This document shows positions 35,195 through 47,318 of a stretch of DNA of 64,000 nt, piece after piece (position 1 is the stretch's first letter; each line of letters opens with the position of its first letter). The DNA lies in assembly GCA_013399305.1 (NCBI GenBank), contig VXAI01000087.1:2856276-2920275 (forward strand). The letters run 5' to 3'. The stretch is from Rostratula benghalensis. Lineage: Eukaryota > Chordata > Aves > Charadriiformes > Rostratulidae. The translations under genes were made by a program, and so were the position numbers. The notes beneath the pieces are model-generated. The model was given only the letters and a program-made list of their open reading frames with translations. It did no database searches and had not been told where the DNA came from.

Positions 35195-38100
35195 CCTACA
35201 AAATTGTGAGAGCATTTTTACATATTTTTTTTGTTTGTTTCATTTGCCAAGCCTTGTGCTGCTCATCTGCTCAGAACAACTGTTTACTGAAAAATAAAAT
35301 CTGCAGGCACCAAGTGCCACATTCTGCTGCCCTAGTCCTTTAATATGGTATCTAGTTAAATTCTCTCTGTGGAGTTTGACCAAAGAAGCAAGAATCAGCA
35401 ACTGGTATAACTGCAGCATTTCTCAGATTGCATCCTCTTATATTTTGTGGAGTGGGATGTATTTAGCTAAATGGAGAAGATGAGTAAAATGCAATCCAGT
35501 TAGCATCAGAAATGTCTCTGCCTGCCACAAATTACTAACTTAAGAGATAAAGGAGCTGCTTTACACTTCAATATGAGATGGAAATCTTTGTTTCAACTTT
35601 CAGAAGTTACTGATCTTTGTTTGAATACATAAAAAATCATAGCCTGAAAGATAGCCCCAAGGAAAAAGGAACAAGGAAGCCTTTTAATAGGAAAAGTCTT
35701 CATTGATTAAGGACAGTGTGCCAAATTATAGTTTTGATATAATTCCATTGACTTCAGTGGAGCCTGAGACTCCAATTATCATGGTTACTGTTGAAGTCTT
35801 CATTCACTTAGGTTTGGCATATATACTTCTTTTTTTATTGAAAGGAAATCAAAATTTTATATTGACATAAAGTTGAAACCCTTGTTTCAGCAGCAAATGT
35901 GGTATAGAAATCAAGTCATTAACTTCCATGATATCTTTGTCATGTAGGCAGATAAGCACCACTACTTCTGTTTGGAAGATGGAAAAATGTGGACTGATAT
36001 ATCAACACCAGATCACACCATACTTTGTTGCAATCTGGGTATAAACTCAGAAACCTAAACCCAAACTTGGGCTCATAAATCCCAGATCACACTTGCAGGG
36101 TTTTTGTTTGTCTTTCTTTTTTTAAATACTCCCACATTTTAAGAATCTGTAGACTGCATAATTTCAACATATGTAAAATATAATTTTGACTGTGTAATGC
36201 AAACCTACATATATATTAGCACATTGGTGACTGGAAACTGAAGGATTTATACCACTACTTCATCCAGAATACTGTGATAACACTTTGGCATGTAATGTTG
36301 GACTTAGGTGAAATTAAAACCACTTCTACACTAATAAATCAAATAGTGCCCAGGAATTTTCCCAGGAATCAGGACAAGATTGTCTATATTAAAAAAAACT
36401 GTTACTAATCCTTTGCACATGCCACTGAGCAGTCTGTTGGACAATCCCCAGTCATAGCTCAGGATCTAAAATATTCTATGGAATGTTCCTGCTATGCAGT
36501 TTTGCAGACAGACATCCTTCTTTGGAGATCTGGTGAAAGTATTACCTTGATCTAGACCAAACTGTCCCTGTTAGCCAAAGAGCTTAGTAATGTTCATGGA
36601 CATGTTTTAATCTCTTCTATGGACACAGCTACTTGTCTAGATCCAAAATTATGTGCACTCCAAAGGGTCCTTCCCTTCTGACATGAATATTTTTCTGTTT
36701 CTGAGGACATCTCAGGTTTCAGAACATCTGCTTATAGTTAGAAATTGCTTTATTCATGGTGTGAAGATGACTTGTACAGTTCTGAGGAGAGAAATAATTT
36801 TCAAATCTTTGTTTTTTCCTTTTGTCTCAAGTAACTTCAAAAGTTGAGATAATAGATAATGAGTTTTCACTTTTTGTCTTCCATAAACACACCATTTTTT
36901 GTTTTATTTTAAGTGAAAAGACTGGTTTAAATGCTTCCTAAAAGCCTGTTTTGGAAACTATATTAGTAAGTACTTACTTGCATAAAAACTCCCATTACAG
37001 GTCAAAGAAATCAGCCTAAGCTAGTTAGTCAAATGCTGCATGTTTAGTGACTACAAGGGGACTTATGGATATGATTAAATGGTTCCTTGAGAAGCCTAAT
37101 TTTGTTAAGGGATTGTGAGCTATATCTTAGTGTTTTAAGGAGTGAGATCTGCTGGTATCTAATCTACCAGATGAAATAAAAAAATGAGTTAACGTTTACC
37201 TTTCCTTTATTAAGAAAGTATACCACAAATTATCTTTTCTGTAACAGCTTTTAAAATCCTGTGTTGAGGAAAGGAGTATGGACTGGCTTTAAGTACAATT
37301 CTAATCAAAATGTTTATTGTTTTCATCATCATGTTTATTGTTTTCAGGTATTTTTTACTGTCAAAATAAGGTTTGCTTGCACTAACCTTCTTCATAATCA
37401 CCAGGAATAAATGTGTTATGTGCCAGTTAATGTACTCATGTACTTCTTCAATATTTTTGCCTTCAGAGAAAGCACAGGAGAAGGCATAATTCCTTCCTGT
37501 TGAAGAAAACTGACAATTTATGTGTAGGCAAAATGAGAACTGACTATAATTTCTGACACCAGGAAGTTATCTGATAATGCAGAGGAATCAGATTTGTCAA
37601 GGGAAAAGAGACACCTTATTGCATAGTAACTTTCCAGGCTATTTAGGTCTATACTGAAAACAAATTGGCTGGTGCAACATTTAAAAGTGTACAGGTGATT
37701 TCCAGCAATATTGTCTGAAATTTTCAGAGTATTTGTTGATAGGTTTTGCTCTTCAAATCTCAGTAGTTATGTTGGCACACGGTTTATGGAGATTACGGAG
37801 CATCCATCACTAGAGATTTTTTTTTTTCTGAGGTAAAGGAACATCTGTTGAGGATGTGCTAGAGATATTTGATCCTGCTTCCACACAGGGAGAAGCACTA
37901 CATGACTTCTTGAAGCCCCTCAAAATATTACATTTCCTTTTACTCTATTTTGGCAAATTAAACTTTATAATATATATCTTGGTATTACCATGGGTTCTGT
38001 AACACATAAATGTGCATCAGTATCAATGAACAGTAACAAAAAGCAATCAGGCAAATTGAAGGGGAGTAAAGGCCTTAAGACTGATTCAGACACAAAGTAA

Positions 38101-38206
38101 ATTTGAAAGTGGCAGTTCACCTTTTCCTCCTAGCCATTATGCACTAATCTGTCAGTTTTGCTCAGCAGAGTCCTGACACGGCACTGTGCAAAAATACATA
38201 TTTCTC

Positions 38207-38225
38207 TTTTTTTTTTTTTTTTTTT
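38207..38225 (+). repeat. Poly-T run, 19 bases
   Basis: Uninterrupted T; no associated element recognised. Confidence 0.9.
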
Positions 38226-41200
38226 GGTGGCACTGGCATTGAAGTAAATTTAGCTGTTATTGTTTTGCATGTACAACTTTTCACACAGCTCCATGGAGAG
38301 CTATGTAGTCATAACCAGAGATGATTCATGATGCTGTAGGAAAATAAGAAATATTAGTAGAGTTAATAAATGAAACTGTCAAAAGATGACTGCCTCACAT
38401 TCTAGTAATTTCTGGTGGCTACTCAGTGATTTTTTATTATATATTCACTACGTATCCATCTTAAACTTTGACTAGAGACAGGCAGGCTAGTTAAGAAAAC
38501 AAGAGCATGTCATTTTGGTACTTGTAAGCACTGCTGTATAAGGTTTTACAGTATGTATTTGTCTGCAGTAACGTTGGTAAATTCTGAAAAAAACCCAACC
38601 ATTGTATACAGAAAGAAAGGTTTTGTTTAGCTTAAACAAAAAAGCCTCCTGATATCTCCATTTTCTTGTCTGCATTCTTCTTGCCTTCCCGTCAAAAGAA
38701 TATATATATTAGCAGTTGAAACCATATTTCATATTTTGGCCAGAAAAAGGAACTAAATGCAATGCGTTTAACAGACGAAGACCAGTACGTGTTTCCCAGG
38801 TCTTGGGAAGCCGATTAGGCCTCGCACTGGGCCCGTTTTTCTCCAGCAGTGAAATTTCAACTCAGATCAGCCCAAGTAACTGAAGGTTTATTTTCCAGCA
38901 TTACTGTTCTTTTCTTTGTTTGGTTTTGTCCTGAGGACACAGGCTGAGACTTCAATGACTACAACATCAACAACTGTCCATTTCCAATTCTTTCTCCTAA
39001 AAGAACAGTGAAATCATCAACATTGAATACCATTTTAAAACTTAACAGAAAATGTCTTTAGAAACAAAAAGGAAGCAAGACCAAGAAACTACAGCAATAC
39101 TTTCTAACATGTTACATTTCAAGAGCTTATATGGCTTTGTTTTTCTAAATTTCTTTTCATTTTCCCTATCTCTTTTGGGAGAACTAGAAGCCTTTTTGAT
39201 TATAATTGTTGGTCCTGGGATGAAGGATGGCATCATAGGTGTAGACTTGAAATGTAACTCCCCTTCCACTGTCTGGTATAACACAACAACAAAATCATGT
39301 CAGTAGCTCTGACTGCCTGAACTCCATTAAAATGGCCACACTTCCTGTATATGTCTTTCAGGTTTATACTCTTTTAAACTATTAAAAAAAAAACCAAACT
39401 TTTTTTTTTTTTAAAGTTAGAAAAGCCATAAGTGTCATAAACTAATCCTGAAGTTTAAGGCATGCCCTTGAGAGTTGCTCTCCTTGTCTTGACCCACACA
39501 AGCATACATGTCTATATGTATTTTACAGCTGAAAAAATGTGTAACACTTTTTACTAGGACTTAAGATTTAAGCAGGAGTGGCAGCTATGCCTTCCTCTGG
39601 AGCTTAACCTGCAGCAGGAGGTGCAGAATCCCCAATACTGTGTAATAATAGTTATATTGGCTTAGCTCAAGCTGCTGAGGCAAGTGCTCTTGGATAACAG
39701 GGTCATGCCGTCTGTTCTCAATGGCATCCGTAGCGGTTTAGAGAAATAAGTTTGTGTACGTTAGAAATGGCCATAAAGTGTTATAAACTGTTGGCGGTAT
39801 ATTTTGACTCCTACACAATCCCTAGTGGAGTGATGCTGGTAATATACAGCATTGTATTCTCAAGGACTGAATAGTAACTGCAGAAATAGGAAAGAAAAAT
39901 TCAGTCAGGAAAGCCCTAATGAAAACTGATTGGAGAGGCTGGAGGATAGAGATATAGTGTATCCGTTCAGCAGGAAATCTAGCAGCAGTCATTTTTTTCC
40001 CCCTTTTTCATCCAGCTTATAGGTTAGAAACAAAGATAAACCCGGATCTCTGGATCCAGAGGAAAACTAATACTGTATTTAGTGTGCCAAATTTTCTGCT
40101 GGTCTATCTTGATTTAGCTCAATTGGCTTTAATAGAGCTTGGCCATTTTTCACCAGCCAGGAATTTGGCCTATTGTAGTAGGAAATGTTCTCACTGAACT
40201 TGCTGGATTCCTTCAGTTACATACTTTCCTATTATTGCAGTTGACTTAAACCTTTATTTAAGTCTAGGGGAAGTTTTGAGGCAAAAGGCTGAAAATTCTC
40301 TGATTAGTCTCACGAAAGAGAAATTTCCTTTAAAGGGGAAAAAAAAAATAACACGATTTTAAAGTCATGTTAAATTAAAATTGCATGTTGGACAGAATTT
40401 TTCTAAAAGTCTTTTAAGTGATGTAGCTTAGAATGCTCTAAAGTTATGCTATTTCTTTTGAAATCAATGGCAAAGTTCATGTACCTGTCTCAAATGGAAA
40501 TCTGACAATATCTTCAATGTCTAGATACATTGCTTGTGATTGTCTAGCTGATGTGGAATGATGCATAAGTTTTCTGTAATAAAGCCATATAGTAGTAAAT
40601 CCCATACCAGATAAAAGACAATGAACTACAGAATACAGTTTGCCATTTAGATCTGTTGAAAAAGACTTCTTAATGTGTCTAAAGGTCCTGTGTTAAATGT
40701 GGAAACGTCATCAAGGGGGTCGAATGGATTAAAACTATTACAAAGTTATGCTTTTTTTGATAATTATAGGAAATAGTCAACTTTTTTGACTTTCATAAAT
40801 TTTAAAGAGAGTAAGTACTTGAATGTGTTTTTAGGTAGAAGAACATATTCCCAAGTAGGCGGATGGTACATGTATAAGAGAGACCTCTAGCTGTGGAATG
40901 CTGAGAAGGAGCTAAATATACTTCTGTAGGTGGGGTGAGCTGAGTCAATAGGCTTGAACAAGAGAAGTTAGTTGGAATGAGTGCATCCAGAGTTTTGAAA
41001 ATACCAAAAAAGCAATTTTATTTTGCATTTTCAAATGGGAAAAAAAAAAAAAAAAGAAAGATGATTAAGTACCTATCCACTATATTTTGTGTATTTATTT
41101 GTAGAGAATAGATTGTGTCTCACTCTTGATTTAGCTGACAAGATACCCATTAGATGAACATCTTTATTTTTCCTATATGCAGCACTGAACTTTCACATAA

Positions 41201-41600
41201 GGTAAGAGTAGTAACAGGGTTGGTGGCTCCTGTCAAGTCTGGAGTGGAGTTTCTGCTTAAGCGTGACGTGAAACATCCAAAGATTTTTGAAGTAAACAAA
41301 CAGTCAAATGAAAAACCAGCTCATTAGTATATCTACACAACTTAGAACATTCTAAGATTTCAGCAGCTGAAAGTAGGGTTTCAGGATCATTGTTTTTGGA
41401 AAATACTCTTCAATTATTATTTTGTTGGGTGGGGGGCTTTTATGTTTATTTTTTGTTTGTTTGTTTTTGGCTTTGTTTCACTGAATCAAGACCTTTTCCA
41501 GGTTTTTGGCTGGGAATAGTGGCAAACTGTTGCCTAACTAGAAATAAAGGCCTTGGCTGACTAGCTTTCCTCAGATGTTAGAAGATCTGTCTCAGATGTT

Positions 41601-41634
41601 AAAAAAAAAAAAAAAAAAAGAAAAAAAAGAAAAT
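41601..41634 (+). repeat. A-rich tract
   Basis: 19 A's followed by G-interrupted A runs. An AATAAA lies about 60 bp upstream (near 41545), but no gene-like sequence precedes it, so a processed retrocopy is not supported. Confidence 0.9.
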
Positions 41635-42365
41635 GTACTTTAATCTCATTCATAATTGGGCATCCAAAAATCTTAATCTTAAAGTACGAACACCTTTAAA
41701 ACTTAAAGCAGAAAGTCAAAGAGTGTGAATAGCTCTCAAAGCCTGCCAATTTGAGACAAAGGAGGTAAAAGTTATAGAAATTGGAGACAACAGGAGTACA
41801 GATATTTTGTTATTCAGAAACTAGAAAAGGGTGATAACATTTTGCTGCTGTATGGAAAAGTCAAGTTCATTGTGGAGGACAATAAAGGAAGTAGAAAAGG
41901 CTTTGAGGAAGTGTAAGACAGAGGACTAGAAGAAGAATTTGTGCTGAGAGATGTGAACAATGCTAAAATAATGACAGCTTAGTAGCATAAAATTGTATGA
42001 TAGAAAAGAGAAGTATCAGTGATTGAGCACTAAACTTTGTTTTACCAGAAAACAATTACTAATACGAAGGGAGAGATTAGAGATTGTTTACTGTCAGACT
42101 GTCTGGCATTTTTTCTTGTAACACAGAGTCAAATTTAGCATATGAATGAGATAACAAAATAACTTTTTTTGTTGTTTTTTTGTAGGGTTAAACTTATTGA
42201 GGATATTCACTAAATTCAGGGATGTTTAGAAAGGTATACAAGCTAAGTATGGTTTACTATAGAGAAGCTGTAATACCTAGTGACAGCTAAACATCATGGT
42301 GACTGGCATGTTAGAAAAGTTGGAGATATATGGATTACTGCAGGGGTGAAAAAATTGTTAGTTAT

Positions 42366-43039
42366 CACAGAATCATTCAGGTTGGAAAAGACCCTAGGTA
42401 TCATCGAGTCCAAGCATCAGCCCTACTCTACAAATTTCTTCCCTACACCATACCCCCCAACACCACACCTAAACAACTCTGAAACACTTCAGGGATGGGG
42501 ACTTGACCACCTCCCTGGGCAGCCTATTCCAGGGTCTGACCACTCTTCCTGGGAAAAATTCTTTCCTAATGTTCAGCCTAAACCTACTCTATTGCAGTTT
42601 GATGCCATTCCCTCTCCTTCTATCGCTAATTACCTGCGAGAATAGACCAGCATCAACCTCTACAATGTCCTTTCAAGTAGTCGCAGAGAGCCATGAGATC
42701 TTCCCTCAGCCTCCCCTTCCTCAAACTAAGCATTCCCAGCTCCTTCAATCACTCTCCATAAGATTTATACTCCAGGCCCTTCACCGGCTTTATTGCCCTT
42801 CTCTGCTTTCACTCCAGCACCTCAAGATGTTTCTTGTGTTGAGGTGCCCAGAATTGGACACCATACTCAAGGTATGGCCTCACCATACCTTGACAATCAC
42901 CTCCCTACTTCTGCTGGTCACACTATTCTAATACAAGCCAAGATGCCATTGGTTTTCTTGGCCACCTGGGCACACTGCTGGCTGATAATCAGCAGCTTGT
43001 CAATTAGAACCCCGGGGTCTTTTTCTGCCAGATAGCTTT
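42366..43039 (-). mobile_element. CR1 LINE fragment of a different subfamily, minus strand
   Basis: Reverse-complement CR1. The 3' end lies at the left: CACAGAATCATTCAGGTTGG, then AAAGACCCTAGGTATCATCG. ORF2-derived sequence runs rightward to the CACTGCTGGCTGATAATCAG block and ends at about 43039. The 'ACCCTAGGTATCATCGAGTC' version of the 3' signature differs from the other eight copies, so it belongs to another subfamily. It is longer than most copies here (about 674 bp) but frame-broken. Plus-strand frames of 121 and 142 codons here are antisense artefacts. Confidence 0.95.
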
Positions 43040-44514
43040 AAGCAGAAAAATACAGATAGAGTGTATCTACATTAATGTTCAAGCAGGAATGTGCTTTTTA
43101 AGAGATCTTTCTTGCATTCTCTTTTCATCAAGGCCTAGCATCTAGCGTCCCCTGGTTCTATGACCCCCTTCTCCTGGGTTCATACTGTGGAAAGATCTCA
43201 GAGCTCATGAACGAGATTTCTCTTGGTGGGACATAAATCAGAAGATGTACTCTAGGACCATATGTGATATTATCCAACTGCTAATTGAGTGCTCACCCCC
43301 CAGATCAGACTAAAGTTATGCCAAGGTAACTCCCCCTCATCAGCAGTTGTTTTGCTCCACAGATTCACTCCAGTTTGGCTGTACTACTTGTTAATGTAGA
43401 CCACACTCAACCATAAGCTTCGTACTGTGCCATATGCTCCTCTTTCACCACCCAGAAATGGATGCAACATCATTTATACAGATCAGAGAACGAAGAAAGT
43501 AAATCAAGATTAATTCATTCAGTTAAAAATGTTACGTGCTAACAAAAATATTTACACTGAGAAAATACTTGTAGTAACATCAAAAGTAATTTAAACATGG
43601 TCTCATATCTAGAAACATTTTCTTCATGCACCAGAAGCAGATATTTCATACATCCCAGCAAACATCTATAGGTATACATACACATGAGTTTATATAAACA
43701 CAAGAAAATATTCAAAATTCTGCTATATGGTACAAATGCCAAATTATAACAAAATTTAAAATTAATTAGATAGCAAAGTGCACTGAAAGATTTTTTTTCT
43801 CTTCAATGCAGCAGAAATACTGGCTGCACAGTGCAGTGTATGATTTATTTATAGGCTGCTAATGAAGACATATTTAATCATCATAATTAATTGTTATTTT
43901 TGTGCTTTGGGGCCTAATCACAGAAACTTTCATATGTTGGCTCAAACTGATCTTAGTTGTGAGGCAAAAATTCACAAGGAAACTTGATTTTTCTTTGTTC
44001 AAGTTTGCTTTTCCATTGAGCTAAACTACTGTGTGGTGACTATAACTTAACCCTCAAAACACAGCATATGCTGAAGTGCTGTGAAAATGAGCTAGGAGAG
44101 GATAATTTGCAGGAATAGCATTACATGACAACAGTTTCATATTTGTTTTGTGGAAACTTTTTTAAATCGGACCTAATTTTATCACTGTTTAAGCAGCATC
44201 ACTTCAGTAAAATAACCCAGTAATTTTTGTAACAATCCACAAAAAAATCCTGACATATCTTATTGTTTTGTATTCTCAAACTCATGAAAAAAAAAAGAAA
44301 TGTTGTACCACTCTGTAAACATGCTGTTCCCTTGGGCTTACGTATATTCATGCAATTTTCAACATTCTCCAACACCTTATGGTTAGTCAATAGATATATA
44401 TTATGAGTTAAAAGTCTGGTTTCATCTTAATTGCTGAAACTGAAGTGTCTTGTCTTTTTTTTTTTTTTGGAGGACAATTTTCCACTGGGGAAATAAATAA
44501 GTACATACATGTTT

Positions 44515-44545
44515 ATGTACATGTTTTTTAATTTAACATGTACAT
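44515..44545. repeat. Inverted repeat, 11-bp perfect stem
   Basis: ATGTACATGTT (44515-44525) and its exact reverse complement (44535-44545) flank a 9-base AT loop. Imperfect ACATGT repeats surround it. Confidence 0.88.
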
Positions 44546-45790
44546 TTAAATGTATATAGTACATTATTAAAATCTCTCTATATACTCTTTGGCAGCACAA
44601 ATATAATTTCTTCTTGTTCAATCTTTTGCATATGGTTGACACATATACCATTTTATGCTCATGAATGGATACTCCCAGCTTCCCATGTCATGAATTACTT
44701 GGGTATGATACGCCTTCATTACAGCAGTAACAGAACTTTTATTTTTGGCTAATATAGCTTTTCCCAAAGTAACTGCAATAATCATCTTCCATCTTGCCAA
44801 GTATAGGCTACTGGGCAAGGGAAACTTGACTGTGCATTATAATAGAGAAAGGAATACTTTACATTACATTAATTGCTCTTTGTTGGATCTAAAGTCCTAT
44901 ATCTTCTATTGAATATACTAACCTGCGCTGATGCTACAAACGATATGTAAAAAAATAATTCTAGTAGATTTTTTGACTGAAATTTACCCCTCAACCCCTC
45001 AATTGCTAGAAATAGCAATTTTATTTAACAGCTTCTCAATATAAGTCTCACATCTCTATTACATTTCACGGATCTGAACTTTCAAGGATTTGCATTGTCC
45101 TCAGACAGTATGTCATATTTTCCTAAGTATTTGTGATTAGCATGAGTTGTCTGTCTCCAAATGCTTGGAAATAATCTTGATAGCTGTAGAAGATACTTTG
45201 TCCTGTTTCAAACGTTGGTGAATATATTATCAGGAGTGGCCCACTGTGTAAAGAATCTGCCAGAAATTCCTGTGTAAGGAATCCTAGAAATTGAACCAAA
45301 GCCCCTTGCATGCCAAAGCATTGACTTTATTGATTAAATGAAAGAAGAATCTCCATTAGTTGTTAGTTCTAGTAGCAGCAATTCTTATGAACCATTTCTA
45401 GGCCTCCAGACAAGGCAAAGGCCATTAAATACTTCCCTTAATTCCAGTAAAGTGCTTGAACTCAAGCAAACCAATACAAAGATGTTCCAGTGCAGTGCTT
45501 AAATGGCATGCATACCATTCCAGCCAGTGCACTTTAAGGGTATCATATGAAGCTAATTAGGTGCCCCTATGAGTAATCTATCTTTGCTCAGACTTAAACA
45601 AGTGGTTTCCTATTACAAAAGAAATAACTTTATTTTTCTTGTTCATGGAGAAACAGTTCTAGCTATTTTTAAATGTCCCATCTGAGCTCCAAGAGAAAAT
45701 TATTTGAACTATTAAGTAACAGTGTTACTCCGTTCTTCAAGAGGAGAAATGGGAAATGACTTCATGACTTAGCTGAGCCTGCTAGGAGGG

Positions 45791-45850
45791 AAAAAAACCC
45801 CAACACCAAAACCAAAAAAACACAACACCAAAAACCCACAAAAAAACCCA
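45791..45850 (+). repeat. 60-base A/C-only tract
   Basis: All 60 bases are A or C, with no regular unit. It continues loosely as CA-rich sequence to about 45863. It is the purest member of the recurrent A/C class. Confidence 0.93.
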
Positions 45851-46471
45851 GCACAACAACAGGAATACAGTTAAAAGTAGCAACACTTATATCATCCTTT
45901 CAGTTTCCAGACATGAGCTGGTAAGGCCATTAATATTACAGTTTATAACAGATGGCCGTTCTTGCTTGGACATACACATATATCATCAAATTTCCCTTTG
46001 AGTTTCACCCTCTTTAATTCCCACTGAAGTCAATAGGAGTTTCATCTGTGTAGAGAAGAGCAGAAATGGTCCTTCAGGGATATTTTTCCTGTGTCTTAAG
46101 TGACATATTGTTAAATGTAGGGATTAACGCAGAAAGGAAACTGTCACAGGGACCAACTCACAAAGAATTTTGTTTTTATCTTTGTGAAACAGAAGTGTAT
46201 TAATATTTTGCTTTCTGAAGTCTAAAAATGAAAAATTCTTCAACAGAACCAGGAGTGAGAAAATTGTCCATAGAAGTTCTGGGTCTACATTCTTTTTTCT
46301 GACGTTGTTGATGATCCATAAACAACCAGGGTCCATCTTCTATTTGCTGCTCTTCAGCATGCAAGGACAGACAAATAAAGTATATTGGCCTGGGGATCTA
46401 AAGGAATTATAAATTTTGAGAATGTGTTAGTAAGTCTTTTGTTTTTCTTTGTTTAGTTTATTGTCATATTT

Positions 46472-46580
46472 AAAAAAAAAAAAAAAACAACCAACAAAAC
46501 AAAAAAAAAATACCAATCCAAAGAAACAAAAAATATGCCCCAAACCAACTACAAAACACAAAAAATCTCACCAAAACCCA
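46472..46580 (+). repeat. A/C-rich low-complexity tract
   Basis: Begins with a 16-base A run, then mostly A and C for about 90 bp with a few G and T interruptions. It looks like a decayed A/C tract. Confidence 0.85.
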
Positions 46581-46961
46581 TGAAAGACCCACAAGTCTTT
46601 TACAATCTCAGTAATGATCTAGGCTTTAAGAAGACACAACTGCAGCTTTAGATGACCCTATAGAATGCTTCTGTTTTTTTACTTGTGTTGAGACACAGGA
46701 AGCAATCCATTATTTCATGCATAGTTTACTTACCCACGTCATAGAGGCAGAAATATTCCCCTGTGGAATTTGATGTACGATGATCAGGGCTGTAAACCTA
46801 TTCTGCCTAATCATGTTTATTCTGATTGATTGAGCTAATTGAAAAACAACACAAATATTCCCCCTAGGTGCATTTTTCTCTTATTATATTTGTATGATAA
46901 TAAAAATGGGATGTTTTTAATTCTCAAAAAATAATTATCCTGGCTATTCTTAGCCTGCCAG

Positions 46962-47011
46962 AACAGATTGCTTGTCTGACTGCTATTAGTCTAACAGGTA
47001 AGCAATCTGTT
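46962..47011. repeat. Inverted repeat, 12-bp perfect stem, 26-base loop
   Basis: AACAGATTGCTT (46962-46973) is the exact reverse complement of 47000-47011. Unlike the other hairpins here, its arms are of mixed composition, so chance or slippage is a weaker explanation. The function is unknown. Confidence 0.9.
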
Positions 47012-47278
47012 TTCAAAGCTTGACCATACTAAATTTAACTATTAAAGATATAAATATATTTTTGGAATGAGGTGTTCAGTACATCATTCTTAGTGGCAGC
47101 TATGTATCTATGCCAGAGAATTGAGGAAAAATCTTGAAATAACCTTTCATAAATTATTAAAAAAGCACAGGCCAAACTATTGTGCTTAGTTCCCTAACTT
47201 GTTCAATGACTTCCTCGGAAACTGCACAGTGTTGCCTTCTTATAGATAAAATAGTAGAGTACTGAAATCTAAGCTTTT

Positions 47279-47318
47279 ACAAAAAATAAAAAAAACCCAC
47301 AAACCAACAAACCAAACA
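47279..47318 (+). repeat. A/C-rich low-complexity tract
   Basis: Poly-A followed by CCCACAAACCAACAAACC-type sequence. Confidence 0.85.

Larger units (their letters stand above)
33776..42365. other. Unique AT-rich non-coding DNA
   Basis: The largest stretch without a recognised mobile element, about 8.6 kb. No coding gene is evident and frames do not exceed about 84 codons. Low-complexity pieces lie at 34346-34371 (A/C), 35101-35194 (G/T), 38207-38225 (T19), 39384-39412 (A10 then T13), 41041-41056 (poly-A), 41424-41470 (G/T) and 41601-41634 (A-rich). Confidence 0.65.

Noticed and set aside
41480..41634. Possible processed retrocopy (AATAAA followed by poly-A)
   Set aside because: The signal is about 60 bp from the A tract, no gene-like sequence precedes it, and no target-site duplication was seen.
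42280..42931. Plus-strand frames of 121 and 142 codons
   Set aside because: They are antisense to a minus-strand CR1 copy.
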